Shown: piece after piece, positions 1 to 7,788 of the stretch | Layout of the letters: each line of letters opens with the position of its first letter | Position numbering within the stretch: position 1 is the stretch's first letter | Source: JAUSEW01 sp964414015 | Lineage (GTDB): Bacteria > Patescibacteriota > Microgenomatia > Levybacterales > UBA12049 | DNA: 13,563 nt | Assembly (NCBI GenBank): GCA_964414015.1 | Contig: CAYPUE010000020.1 | Span: 1-13,563, forward strand | Direction: 5' to 3' | Made by a program: the position numbers and the translations under genes | Notes under the pieces: model-generated | Database searches by the model: none | What the model was told of the DNA's origin: nothing | What the model saw: only the letters and a program-made list of their open reading frames with translations

Positions 1-1478
1 CCAAATCCTGCGATTTCCCAAAGAGAATTGCCTAACGGATGGCATTCTATGGTTTCACAAACTACCAATAATTGATCCGTAACCGTTGTTCGTTTTGGAT
101 CGATTATCGCATTTTCTATAACTTGCGGCGGCTTGTTGTCAAGAGTAAAGAAGTAACGATAAGCATGATCGGAATTTCCTCCAGTAATTAGAGCGAAATT
201 GAATGGCTTATTATCCGTTTTGGACAAAACAAATTGCGAAATTTCTTTTACTTGCTTTAACTGTTGGTTAGGAGGAGATCTAAAAGGTATTCCTTGTAAA
301 TTAATAAAAACAATTCCCATAAATGCCAAACCTGCCAACGTCTTACCTATTAAGCTCTTGTTCCAGAAGAATGAAATAGAATTGCCAACTAGCAAAAACG
401 GCAACGGAAACATAAATCCGAAGTAGTAATCATAAATAGATTTTTTATAGAAGCCAAAAAGCGAAATTCCGACAACGAACCAAATAAATAAAAGGCTTAA
501 TTTCGGCAGATCTTTTGCGTGCTGCTTAAATCCGAGATACCAACTTTTGAGGAAAACGTATGCACTTGTTATTGTCAAGATAACCGTTAATAGATACCAT
601 ATATCTATATTCTTGTGTACGCCTATCGATATTTGTTCCGGAGGAGGAAAATTGGTTATAAGTCTTGCGAATAATCTAAAAAACACATTGTATATCGTCT
701 CAAGAAACTTACTGCCTCCGCCGGTATCGCCTGAACGGAAAACGAAATTTAATATGCTAATTATATTAGGAAAACCATGACGAACTTCAAATGCCAGAAA
801 AGGTAACCATCCTATAACAAATCCTATCAGTAAGAATAAAAAATCTCTGATTGCTCTTTGATCACGTCTTGTAAATAAAACATATAAAACTATTATTACT
901 CCGATAAAAATAGCCAAATAATGAAGCTGCATTAAAATCCCAAGAAGGATCCCCGATATGACAAATAGCAAATTTTTATTTTCCGTTAATGCCTTATATA
1001 ATATGTATAAAGTAAGAAGCGAGAAGAATGGCATAAGGTTGGGATTCCATGAAGAACGAGAATAAGCGATTACCAACGGAGAGATAGCATAGAAAAAAGC
1101 AGCTATAATTCCAATCTTTTCTCCTAAAAATTCAGATCCTGCTTTATAGACAAGCCAAACAGTTGCTACTCCAAATAGTGCAACCATGACGGCAGGCCCA
1201 ACAGGATTATAATTAAATAACCAAAGAAACGGAGCCATAAAATAATAATAGATAGGCCCTAAGAAAAACCCGCCGACTGAAGCGGTAGGACCAAGCAGCG
1301 TTAAGTGTCCGTGCAAAATATTATAGACAATTAAAACATCTCGTCCTTCATCCCCCAAGAAAGTCATGTAATCGGCAATTCTATAAAGCCTAAGAAATGC
1401 GGCAATAAGTAAAACGCAAGCTAAAAGAAATTTATTTTTAAAGATTTGAGATTTGAGATTTGAGATTTGAGATTTCAT
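1..1478 (-). CDS. GT39/PMT-like membrane glycosyltransferase, 3' end missing
   Basis: This is a polytopic membrane protein that probably moves a sugar from a polyprenyl-phosphate donor to an acceptor outside the membrane. The frame is open from the ATG at 1478 to the window edge (492 codons), so the C-terminus is missing. After a first helix (about residues 17-33) comes GDEGRD (42-47), matching the acidic DE motif of the first outer loop in PMT/ArnT-type enzymes. SxxxNPNLMP (142-150), QLHYLA (184-189) and FEVRHGFPN (230-238) also fit GT39 proteins, and many further hydrophobic helices follow. The ATG overlaps the stop of the upstream GT2 gene by 4 bases (ATGA), which suggests translational coupling. 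Residues 2-12 come from a heptanucleotide repeat, so the true N-terminus may differ slightly. Acceptor and sugar cannot be read from sequence. Family call is fairly sure, substrate unknown. Confidence 0.85.
   Translation of the reverse strand, partial: MKSQISNLKSQIFKNKFLLACVLLIAAFLRLYRIADYMTFLGDEGRDVLIVYNILHGHLTLLGPTASVGGFFLGPIYYYFMAPFLWLFNYNPVGPAVMVALFGVATVWLVYKAGSEFLGEKIGIIAAFFYAISPLVIAYSRSSWNPNLMPFFSLLTLYILYKALTENKNLLFVISGILLGILMQLHYLAIFIGVIIVLYVLFTRRDQRAIRDFLFLLIGFVIGWLPFLAFEVRHGFPNIISILNFVFRSGDTGGGSKFLETIYNVFFRLFARLITNFPPPEQISIGVHKNIDIWYLLTVILTITSAYVFLKSWYLGFKQHAKDLPKLSLLFIWFVVGISLFGFYKKSIYDYYFGFMFPLPFLLVGNSISFFWNKSLIGKTLAGLAFMGIVFINLQGIPFRSPPNQQLKQVKEISQFVLSKTDNKPFNFALITGGNSDHAYRYFFTLDNKPPQVIENAIIDPKRTTVTDQLLVVCETIECHPLGNSLWEIAGF
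1443..1475 (-). repeat. Heptanucleotide tandem repeat at the GT39 N-terminus
   Basis: On the + strand the 7-base unit GATTTGA occurs four times, followed by GATTT. On the coding strand the unit reads TCAAATC. It starts directly after the ATG of the GT39 gene and encodes residues 2-12 (KSQISNLKSQI). The run contains no stop codon in any frame of the coding strand. It is a variant of the TCAAAAA runs seen in tsaE and the tsaC-tsaB fusion. Confidence 0.9.
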
Positions 1479-2605
1479 TTGGGGTGTTTTTTCCAGATAA
1501 CGCGGCTATACATTGTGAAATTCCAGATCAGCAATAACCCTGTGCCTATAATAAAGTAAATATAGGGATACTTCCTTCCATACATTAATTCTCCGACTTT
1601 GATTGCTCCTGACTGAATTAGCCAAACGCCAATATTCGAACTAAGGAAAAACTGCAGCATTTTCCATAGATATGAACTGAAATTAATGCTTTTTCTTTCC
1701 TTAAATGTCCAAAGGTTGTTCAAATTGTAATTGGAAAAAATCGCAAACTGGGCGGCTATTATATTCGAAAAAAATAAGCTTAACTTTGTATTATTGATAA
1801 AATACGCGTAGAGAAAGGCATTTATAATAAAACCTGTGCTTCCTACCACCAAAAATTTCCCAAATGAACCAAACATTAATTCTTTTATTCGTGAAGTTAT
1901 AATGTATTTTAAAAGATCAACGATATACTCTCTTGGTGCAATTTTCGATCTTCCCAAAGTCCTGTCTGTAAAATGAATTGGCACCTCTGCTATTTTGAAA
2001 CCGTCACGAACCGCTTTATGCAAAAAGGAGACTTGAAATGTGTATCCTAAAAAAGACGTAAGTTCATCTTTTTCCTTCATAAATACTTTCTTTTTAAGGC
2101 ACCTAAATCCTCCGGTCCAGTCATGGATACGGAATCGCATCAGAATTGTTCTAACCAATAGATTTCCGAATACGGAAAAAATTTTCCTTTGAAGTCGCCA
2201 ATTGGAAGGAATTGATCCTCCTTGACTATACCGAGTTCCAACAACCATATCTGCTCCTTGATCAATCTTTTTAAGAAACTCCGGTATTTTTTTGGGGTCA
2301 TGAGATAAGTCTGCATCCATCTCAAACATTAGTTCTGCACCCATCTCCTCAATCGCATATGTCATCCCCCTTACATAAGCTGCTCCCAATCCTTTTTTCT
2401 CTCCCGTACAAAGGTTTACATTTTTCCATTTCTTCATCAATTTTCTTACTTCTTGTGATGTCCCATCAGGCGAGTTATCATCGGCAACCAGAATATTCAT
2501 ATTGTGATTTTTTATACCAGGGAATGTTTGAGTCTCCAAAATATCAATCAAACGCTCTATGTTGCCTTTTTCATTATATGTGGGAACAATTACAACTACT
2601 TTCAT
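1475..2605 (-). CDS. Polyprenol-phosphate glycosyltransferase (GT2, DPM1-like) with C-terminal GtrA domain
   Basis: This 376-residue protein probably transfers a hexose from a nucleotide sugar to polyprenyl phosphate on the cytoplasmic face, making the lipid-linked donor used by GT39 enzymes. The N-terminal GT-A domain (about 1-240) carries PTYNE (8-12), DDNSPDGT (42-49), the metal-binding region DADLSHDP (97-104), GTRY (123-126) and TGGFR (164-168), all typical of dolichyl-phosphate mannose synthase-like enzymes. Residues about 247-372 form a GtrA-like domain with about four helices, including the typical SNYNLNNLWTF stretch (291-301). The ATG lies 3 bases after the uxs stop, and the stop overlaps the GT39 start, so the three genes are surely co-transcribed. 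Whether the sugar is mannose, glucose or another hexose cannot be told from sequence. Confidence 0.92.
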   Translation of the reverse strand: MKVVVIVPTYNEKGNIERLIDILETQTFPGIKNHNMNILVADDNSPDGTSQEVRKLMKKWKNVNLCTGEKKGLGAAYVRGMTYAIEEMGAELMFEMDADLSHDPKKIPEFLKKIDQGADMVVGTRYSQGGSIPSNWRLQRKIFSVFGNLLVRTILMRFRIHDWTGGFRCLKKKVFMKEKDELTSFLGYTFQVSFLHKAVRDGFKIAEVPIHFTDRTLGRSKIAPREYIVDLLKYIITSRIKELMFGSFGKFLVVGSTGFIINAFLYAYFINNTKLSLFFSNIIAAQFAIFSNYNLNNLWTFKERKSINFSSYLWKMLQFFLSSNIGVWLIQSGAIKVGELMYGRKYPYIYFIIGTGLLLIWNFTMYSRVIWKKHPK

Positions 2606-2608
2606 CTT

Positions 2609-3568
2609 TTATAGACTTTTGAAATATGCTATTGTCCGACGCAATCCCTTTTCAAGTAACACCTTAGGCTGCCAATTAAGTAATTTATTAGCTTTGCTTA
2701 TGTCTGGATTTCTGCTTTTGGGATCATCTTCAGGCAGCTCTTCAAAAACTATTTTTGAAGAAGAATTGGTAATCTTTTTTATGATTTGGGCTATTTCTAA
2801 AATCGTTTTCTCGTCGGGATTTCCCAAATTAATTACTTGTCCTTTTGTGCCGTCAAAAAACATTGCTTTCTTTATACCTTCTACCATATCGTCTATATAG
2901 CAAAAGCTTCTTGTTTGTTTTCCGTTGCCGTACACCGTTAATGGATTATTGTGAATGGCTTGATTTATAAAATTGGAAACTACCCTACCATCGTCTATTT
3001 GCATATACGAACCATATGTATTAAAAATTCTTATAATTCTTGCGTCTAAGTTATATTTTCTAAGATATGCCATTGCTATCGCTTCGCCAAATCTTTTTCC
3101 CTCGTCATATGAGGAACGAACGCCGTTTGGATTAACATTGCCGAAATAATCTTCTTTTTGCGGAGACACACTGGGATCACCATAAATTTCCGAGGATGAA
3201 GCATAAAGAAATTTTGCCTTATTTTTTCTCGCTAATTCCAATAAATGATATGTTCCCACCGAATTGACAAGCAGAGTTTCTATTGGATAATTTATGTAGC
3301 TTCTTGGACTTTTTTTGTTAGGCGATGCCGGGGATGCAAGATGAAAAATAAAATCTATGTGGGGTAACCCCAAATTAGTATTTATATCTTTAAAAATATC
3401 ATGTTGTATAAAACTAAAATGTTTATTGTCCAAAAGGATGTCTATGTTCTCCCTGTCTCCTGTTATTAAATTGTCTATTGCTATAACTTGGTATCCATCG
3501 TTAAGGAGTTTTTTGCATAGATGAGATCCAATAAAGCCTGCGCCTCCGGCAACCAAAACTGTTTGCAT
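2609..3568 (-). CDS. uxs: UDP-glucuronate decarboxylase (UDP-xylose synthase)
   Basis: This SDR enzyme (319 aa) is predicted to decarboxylate UDP-glucuronate to UDP-xylose with bound NAD+. It has the Rossmann motif GGAGFIGS (8-15), the UXS-type HLASPASP (76-83), SSSE (124-127; canonical form TSE), catalytic YDEGK (Tyr154, Lys158), IFNTYG (181-186), DGRVVSNF (193-200) and QTRSFCYIDD (218-227). The combination of HLASPASP, NPNGVRSSYDEGKR and DGRVVSNF is much closer to UXS than to other epimerases or dehydratases. One deviation: the usual GPRM after the NTY motif is GSYM (186-189). Its substrate is the product of ugd, three genes upstream, which supports the call. It follows gmd by 11 bases, with a GAGAAG ribosome-site-like sequence before the ATG, one of the better ones here. 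A related 4-epimerase is the main alternative. Confidence 0.88.
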   Translation of the reverse strand: MQTVLVAGGAGFIGSHLCKKLLNDGYQVIAIDNLITGDRENIDILLDNKHFSFIQHDIFKDINTNLGLPHIDFIFHLASPASPNKKSPRSYINYPIETLLVNSVGTYHLLELARKNKAKFLYASSSEIYGDPSVSPQKEDYFGNVNPNGVRSSYDEGKRFGEAIAMAYLRKYNLDARIIRIFNTYGSYMQIDDGRVVSNFINQAIHNNPLTVYGNGKQTRSFCYIDDMVEGIKKAMFFDGTKGQVINLGNPDEKTILEIAQIIKKITNSSSKIVFEELPEDDPKSRNPDISKANKLLNWQPKVLLEKGLRRTIAYFKSL

Positions 3569-3579
3569 ATATTGCTTCT

Positions 3580-4542
3580 CTATTTTTCTCTTTCTAAATC
3601 TGCTTTAACCATCATCTCAACGAGAGTTTTAAAACTGGTTTTTGGTGTCCAACCTAACACTCTTTTTGCCTTACTGTAGTCCCCAATTAGATAATCAACT
3701 TCTGCCGGACGCATATGTTCCTTCTTATCCCAAACCGTATATCTTCTCCAATCATCTATACTTGCTGCTTTAAATGCCAATTCTACAAATTCTTTAACGC
3801 TATGGTTTTCTCCTGTGGCTATAACATAATCATCGGGCTTTTCTTGCTGCAGCATAAGCCACATTGCCTCAACATAATCTCCTGCAAATCCCCAATCTCT
3901 TTTGGGCTCTAAATTTCCAAGCTCCAATTTGCCTTGTTTACGAAGGCTTATTCTGGCTACAGCATTACTTATCTTACGCGTAACAAACTCAAGCCCTCTG
4001 CGGGGTGATTCATGATTGAATAGAATTCCCGAACAGGCAAATATACCAAAACTTTCCCTATAATTCACAGTTATATAATGTCCGTAAACTTTTGCCACTC
4101 CGTAGGGGCTTCTTGGATGAAATCTTGTTGTTTCTTTCTGCGGACTTTCCGTTACTTTACCAAACATTTCCGATGAGGAAGCCTGATAAAATCTGATTTT
4201 GGGATTTACAACTCTAATTGCTTCCAAAAGACGAGTAACTCCTAAAGCGGTAAATTCTCCTGTTAAAACCGGTTGGTTCCAAGAAGTTTTGACAAACGAT
4301 TGAGCTGCCAAATTGTAAACTTCATCAGGCTCCGCCTCTATAAGAGCAGACGCTAGGGAACTTTGATCCAGAAGATCGCCTTGCAAAATAGTAATTTGAT
4401 CTTGAATGTGTACTATTCTTTCGTTATTTACAGTACTTGACCTTCTTGTTGTACCAAAGACCTGATATCCTTTCTTGAGCAAAAATTCTGCCAGATAGGA
4501 AGCGTCCTGTCCTGTAATACCTGTAATTAGTGCTTTTTTCAT
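3580..4542 (-). CDS. gmd: GDP-mannose 4,6-dehydratase
   Basis: Converts GDP-D-mannose to GDP-4-keto-6-deoxy-D-mannose in the cytoplasm, using NADP(H) as an internal hydride carrier. The sequence (320 aa) shows GITGQDAS (8-15), TTRRSS (31-36), SSSEMFG (122-128), catalytic Tyr147 and Lys151 in YGVAK, FNHESPRRG (175-183), RDW (215-217) and RPAEVD (278-283), which are hallmark Gmd signatures. The third glycine of the nucleotide loop is Ala14, where GQDGS is the commonest form. The protein is at the short end for Gmd, but the C-terminal RPAEVDYLIGD and LGW elements are present, so it looks complete. It sits 12 bases after rmd, its expected partner, which together give GDP-D-rhamnose. No GDP-fucose synthase is seen in the window. 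Confidence 0.95.
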   Translation of the reverse strand: MKKALITGITGQDASYLAEFLLKKGYQVFGTTRRSSTVNNERIVHIQDQITILQGDLLDQSSLASALIEAEPDEVYNLAAQSFVKTSWNQPVLTGEFTALGVTRLLEAIRVVNPKIRFYQASSSEMFGKVTESPQKETTRFHPRSPYGVAKVYGHYITVNYRESFGIFACSGILFNHESPRRGLEFVTRKISNAVARISLRKQGKLELGNLEPKRDWGFAGDYVEAMWLMLQQEKPDDYVIATGENHSVKEFVELAFKAASIDDWRRYTVWDKKEHMRPAEVDYLIGDYSKAKRVLGWTPKTSFKTLVEMMVKADLEREK

Positions 4543-4554
4543 ATAAATAATATT

Positions 4555-5514
4555 CTAAATTATCTGCCTCCAATAGTCCAGAGTATCTTTTAAGGTAGTC
4601 TCTAATGGAATTTTAGGTTCCCATCTGGTCATATCTGTAAACTTTTTTTTATCGCATATCAATTCTTGCTCATCGGATGGACGAAAACGTGATTTGTCAA
4701 TTTTTATCTCTATTTGTTGTTTTGATAGAGATAAAAGCTTATCTAAAACTTCAGATATTCTGTACGATGATCCGCTTCCTATATTGTATACATCTCCAAT
4801 CGCACCTTTTTCTATAGCAAGAACATACGCTTTAACCATATCTCTAACATCGGTAAAATCCCTTTTCGCCGAAAGGTTTCCTACAAAAATAGAAGGTTTC
4901 GTTTTACCAGCCTCTATCTCTGCAATTTGTTTAGCAAACGACGCAACTACAAATTTAGGAGATTGTCTTGGCCCTATGTGATTGAATGGCCTAACTCTAA
5001 TTATTTTAAGCCCATATGATAGGAAATATTGAAAACCTAAAAAATCTTGAGTTATTTTGGAAACAGAATATGTGTTTGTCGGCCTAAATTTAGTTTCTTC
5101 ATCTATTGGCAAATCTTTTTTATCAACGATGCCGTAGACATCTGCCGATGATACAACGAGTATTTTTGTATTTAAAAGTTTGTTTTTTTGAATTGCTTCT
5201 AAAAGATTAATTTGGGTTGTTACATTATTGGTTATAGTTGCCACGGGATTTTGAAAACTGTCAGCAGGTGAAGCTAATGCAGCTAAATGAAATACTATGT
5301 CCGGCTTATACTCACCTATTAAAAAGTTAACTTTTGCATCATCAAGCAGATTAAGTTTTATAAGTTCAATCTTTTCTTTTATGCTGGATATTAAACTTAG
5401 GCTTTCCTCGGTTAAATATGTACCTTTAATAGCGAAATTGCCCAATGACAGTAGATGCTCGGCTAAAAAACTTCCGGCAAAACCGGTAACTCCTGTTACA
5501 AAAACTTTCTTCAT
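4555..5514 (-). CDS. rmd: GDP-4-keto-6-deoxy-D-mannose reductase (GDP-D-rhamnose synthesis)
   Basis: This SDR protein (319 aa) is predicted to reduce the Gmd product at C4 to give GDP-D-rhamnose. It shows GVTGFAGS (8-15), HLAALASPADS (76-86), SSADVYG (122-128), catalytic Tyr149 and Lys153 in YSVSK, and the strongly Rmd-like blocks RPFNHIGPRQ (175-184) and NLSAKRDFTDVRD (213-225). It lies directly upstream of gmd, giving a two-gene D-rhamnose module. GDP-fucose synthase is less likely because the RPFNHIGPRQ and NLSAKRDFTD blocks are those of Rmd. The gap to ugd is the largest in the cluster (86 bases) and holds a palindromic element; the ATG is itself part of a 9-base direct repeat. No Shine-Dalgarno site is visible, and the frame upstream of the ATG holds no alternative start before a stop. 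Confidence 0.9.
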   Translation of the reverse strand: MKKVFVTGVTGFAGSFLAEHLLSLGNFAIKGTYLTEESLSLISSIKEKIELIKLNLLDDAKVNFLIGEYKPDIVFHLAALASPADSFQNPVATITNNVTTQINLLEAIQKNKLLNTKILVVSSADVYGIVDKKDLPIDEETKFRPTNTYSVSKITQDFLGFQYFLSYGLKIIRVRPFNHIGPRQSPKFVVASFAKQIAEIEAGKTKPSIFVGNLSAKRDFTDVRDMVKAYVLAIEKGAIGDVYNIGSGSSYRISEVLDKLLSLSKQQIEIKIDKSRFRPSDEQELICDKKKFTDMTRWEPKIPLETTLKDTLDYWRQII

Positions 5515-5530
5515 ACGTTCGATACGTTCG
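5513..5530. repeat. Tandem 9-base direct repeat at the rmd start
   Basis: ATACGTTCG occurs twice in a row on the + strand (5513-5521 and 5522-5530). On the coding strand this is CGAACGTAT twice, and the second copy ends in the first two bases of the rmd ATG. It is three codons long and forms the right-hand end of the repeat-rich ugd-rmd spacer. Confidence 0.8.
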
Positions 5531-5535
5531 GTAAA

Positions 5536-5604
5536 CTCAGTATCGCACTGAGCATTGCCGAATGTGCGACAAGCTCAGTATGACCCTGACGAAGAATGGG
5601 TCAT
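5536..5604. repeat. REP-like palindromic element between ugd and rmd
   Basis: Several inverted repeats lie close together here. ACTGAGC (5547-5553) pairs with GCTCAGT (5573-5579), extended by TTG (5555-5557) with CAA (5570-5572), giving a 10-base-pair stem with one bulge. The same ACTGAG can instead pair with CTCAGT (5536-5541) across a 5-base loop, so the two hairpins exclude each other. A third stem pairs ATGACCC (5580-5586) with GGGTCAT (5598-5604), which overlaps the ugd stop codon. No T-tract follows in the transcript direction, so this does not look like a classic terminator. The composition is more GC-rich than the surroundings. It may be a dispersed palindromic repeat, an mRNA stability or processing element, or an attenuator for rmd and downstream genes. 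Confidence 0.7.
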
Positions 5605-6893
5605 CTTCCAACACCAACATATATAAAACCCATTTGTCTCATTTCAGTTGGATCGTAAATATTTCTTCCGTCTAATAGAATTGGGGTTTTCATAATATTT
5701 TTTATTTTCTTTAAATCCAGTTGCCTAAATTCATTCCACTCTGTAACTAAAATTAAAAGATCGGAATCTTTAGCTGCAACATAAGCATTTTGGGCAAACT
5801 CTACATTTTTAAGAAGCCTTTTCGCATTGTTAATCGCAATCGGATCGTAAGCTTTTATTTTTGCCCCCATATTTTGAAGCTTATTAATAATGGTGATTGA
5901 AGGCGCATATCTCATATCATCCGTATCGGGTTTAAACGCTAGCCCTAACACCCCAATTGTTTTGTTTTCCACCTTATTTCCTAAAAGTCTTTTTGCTTTC
6001 TCAACCAGTCTAATACGAGCTTCTTCATTGATACTCTCTACCTCCTTAAGAAGCGTGAATTCATATCCATTTTCTCTGGCTATTGCTATCAAAGCTTTTA
6101 CATCTTTAGGGAAGCAACTGCCGCCAAATCCTGCTCCGCAATCAAGAAACGCCTGTCCAACTCTTTTATCTAATCCTACGGCTTTCAGAACATCCGGACC
6201 ATTTGCGCCGGTTGCTTCCGAAAGAAAAGCAATCGCATTAGCAAAAGAGATTTTTGTTGCTAGAAAAGCGTTGGAGGCATATTTGATCATTTCGGCAGTT
6301 TCAATATTTGTCGAAACTATATTTCCGTCAATCGGTCTATGCAGTTCAATTAATAAATCCTGTGCTTTCTTAGATTCTGTTCCTATAATAATTCTATCCG
6401 GATGAAGGGTATCGGAAATTGCCTGTCCTTCACGAAGAAACTCCGGAGATGAAGCTATATCAAACTGAACTTTTTTAGACTTAACCTTGCTGATTATATC
6501 TTTTACTTTTTTATTTGTTCCTACAGGAACAGTACTTTTTGTTATAACTACCGTATAATGCGTAAGATTTTCCCCTATTTTTTTTGCTACCTCAAAGACA
6601 GTTGATAAATCTGCTTCCCCATTAAGAGCTGAAGGGGTTCCAACAGCGATAAATACTACGCTTGATTCGCCTATTGGTTTTTTGTAGTCAAGAGTAAATA
6701 ATAAACGTTTAGCTTTAATATTACGTTTGACTATTTCTTCCAATCCTGGTTCATAAATAGGAAGTATTCCTTTTTTCAGATTCTCTATCTTTTCTTTAGT
6801 ATGGCCTATCACCCATACCGTATTTCCTAAATCTGCGAAAACTGAAGCCGTTACTAAACCTACATAACCATGGCCTATGAAAGTTATCGTCAT
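5601..6893 (-). CDS. ugd: UDP-glucose 6-dehydrogenase
   Basis: Oxidises UDP-glucose twice with NAD+ to UDP-glucuronate. The 430-residue length is normal. N-terminal Rossmann motif GHGYVG (7-12), VGTPS (84-88), STVPVGT (120-126), SPEFLREG (149-156), and GGSCFPKD (257-264) with catalytic Cys260 are all present. The C-terminal UDP-binding domain has GLAFKPDTDDMRYAPS (about 315-330). Within the UDP-glucose/GDP-mannose dehydrogenase family, the presence of uxs three genes downstream makes UDP-glucose the natural substrate, since UDP-glucuronate is what Uxs consumes. A GDP-mannose dehydrogenase role is the alternative. The gene follows rmlD after 31 AT-rich bases, with no obvious ribosome-binding site before its ATG. 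The stop codon overlaps one arm of a 7-base-pair hairpin. Confidence 0.94.
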   Translation of the reverse strand: MTITFIGHGYVGLVTASVFADLGNTVWVIGHTKEKIENLKKGILPIYEPGLEEIVKRNIKAKRLLFTLDYKKPIGESSVVFIAVGTPSALNGEADLSTVFEVAKKIGENLTHYTVVITKSTVPVGTNKKVKDIISKVKSKKVQFDIASSPEFLREGQAISDTLHPDRIIIGTESKKAQDLLIELHRPIDGNIVSTNIETAEMIKYASNAFLATKISFANAIAFLSEATGANGPDVLKAVGLDKRVGQAFLDCGAGFGGSCFPKDVKALIAIARENGYEFTLLKEVESINEEARIRLVEKAKRLLGNKVENKTIGVLGLAFKPDTDDMRYAPSITIINKLQNMGAKIKAYDPIAINNAKRLLKNVEFAQNAYVAAKDSDLLILVTEWNEFRQLDLKKIKNIMKTPILLDGRNIYDPTEMRQMGFIYVGVGR

Positions 6894-6904
6894 ATAGAAA
6901 ATTA

Positions 6905-6948
6905 AATCTTAAAAATCAAAAACTCTATTTTAGATTTGATATTTGATC
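6905..6948. repeat. AT-rich inverted repeat with degenerate heptamers at the rmlD stop
   Basis: AATCT (6905-6909) and AAAAT (6912-6916) pair with ATTTT (6927-6931) and AGATT (6932-6936), giving a 10-base-pair AT-rich stem with a 2-base bulge and a 10-base loop. The rmlD TAG (6925-6927) lies at the loop edge. The right arm continues into degenerate heptamers encoding the RmlD C-terminus DQISNLK, very like SQISNLK in the GT39 repeat, while the left arm holds an opposite-facing AAAAATCAAAAA. The hairpin seems to arise from two facing repeat copies. It is a weak terminator candidate at best, because the next gene follows immediately. Confidence 0.5.
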
Positions 6949-7788
6949 TTTTATTTTATTTAGTCCTTCTTCAAATGTTTTCATCTTGATGCCCAATTTC
7001 TGTATTTTATCATTTTTAATAGCCAGACGAAAGGGCCTTGGAGCACGATCCTTAAAGAAATCTTTTCTTGTTGTAGTTCTTACGAGTGTTTTGTCAAAAG
7101 CAAAAACCTCTGCAATTTTTATCGCTGCATCATAAGGACTAAGGAAGCTACTTCCGACTATATGAAAAATTCCTTTAGAATTATTCTTCAATAATTTATC
7201 CAAAGCAAAAGCGACATCATCAATAAAAGTTGGAGTCATAATATGATCAGTTACCATACTTAGAGGCTCCTTGTTTTTGAAAAAACGGATTAAATTTCTA
7301 ACAAAATCTTTCCTTTGAAAATTCGCTCTATAAGGATACGCCAGTCTTGCTATAATCCAATTTAGATTTGAGTTCTGTACGATTTTTTCCCCCTCGTATT
7401 TCGTTGTTGCATACCAATTAATTGGATTGGGTTTATCTTCCTCTGAATATTCCGATTCTTTCTCCCCGTCAAAAACAAAATCCGTTGAAATATAAATTAA
7501 TTTTTTATTGCTTTTTTTGCAGGCTTCAGCAACATTTCTTGTTCCCACAACATTTATTTTCCAGGCATCGCCATTTATTCCTAAAATTTTGTCTTTTTCA
7601 CACCCGTCTACATCTGTTTTTGCAGCCAAATGAAGTACAATCGGAGCGTTTGAATTTTCTATTCTTTCGCTGATAGAATCTTCATCTGTAATGTCTGTAT
7701 CGGAAAATTCAAATTTGTAAACACTGCTAAGAAGCTCTATAATTCTTGATCCAATAAGTCCAGTCAAGCCTGTTCCTAATATCGTCAT
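6925..7788 (-). CDS. rmlD: dTDP-4-dehydrorhamnose reductase-like SDR (RmlD family)
   Basis: Predicted to reduce the 4-keto group of a dTDP-6-deoxyhexose, the last step to dTDP-L-rhamnose. The 287-residue protein shows GTGLTGLIGS (5-14), HLAAKTDVDGCE (53-64), STDFVFDG (101-108; STDYVFDG is usual) and catalytic Tyr126 and Lys130 in YATTK, then DHIMTPTFIDD (181-191). These place it in the RmlD substrate-binding family. Its ATG overlaps the rmlB stop by 4 bases (ATGA), and GGAG lies just upstream within rmlB, so translation is probably coupled. The last residues (DQISNLK) come from degenerate heptamer repeats. Because no rmlC is nearby, the actual product could be another dTDP-6-deoxysugar; the family alone does not settle this. 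Confidence 0.85.
   Translation of the reverse strand: MTILGTGLTGLIGSRIIELLSSVYKFEFSDTDITDEDSISERIENSNAPIVLHLAAKTDVDGCEKDKILGINGDAWKINVVGTRNVAEACKKSNKKLIYISTDFVFDGEKESEYSEEDKPNPINWYATTKYEGEKIVQNSNLNWIIARLAYPYRANFQRKDFVRNLIRFFKNKEPLSMVTDHIMTPTFIDDVAFALDKLLKNNSKGIFHIVGSSFLSPYDAAIKIAEVFAFDKTLVRTTTRKDFFKDRAPRPFRLAIKNDKIQKLGIKMKTFEEGLNKIKDQISNLK

Noticed and set aside
5580..5604. Rho-independent terminator after ugd
   Set aside because: The stem is only 7 pairs with an 11-base loop, and no T-tract follows on the transcript strand; the next gene continues in the same direction.
5890..6405. 171-codon + strand open frame opposite ugd
   Set aside because: It lies entirely inside a well-supported ugd gene on the other strand and resembles no protein family; it is an antisense shadow.
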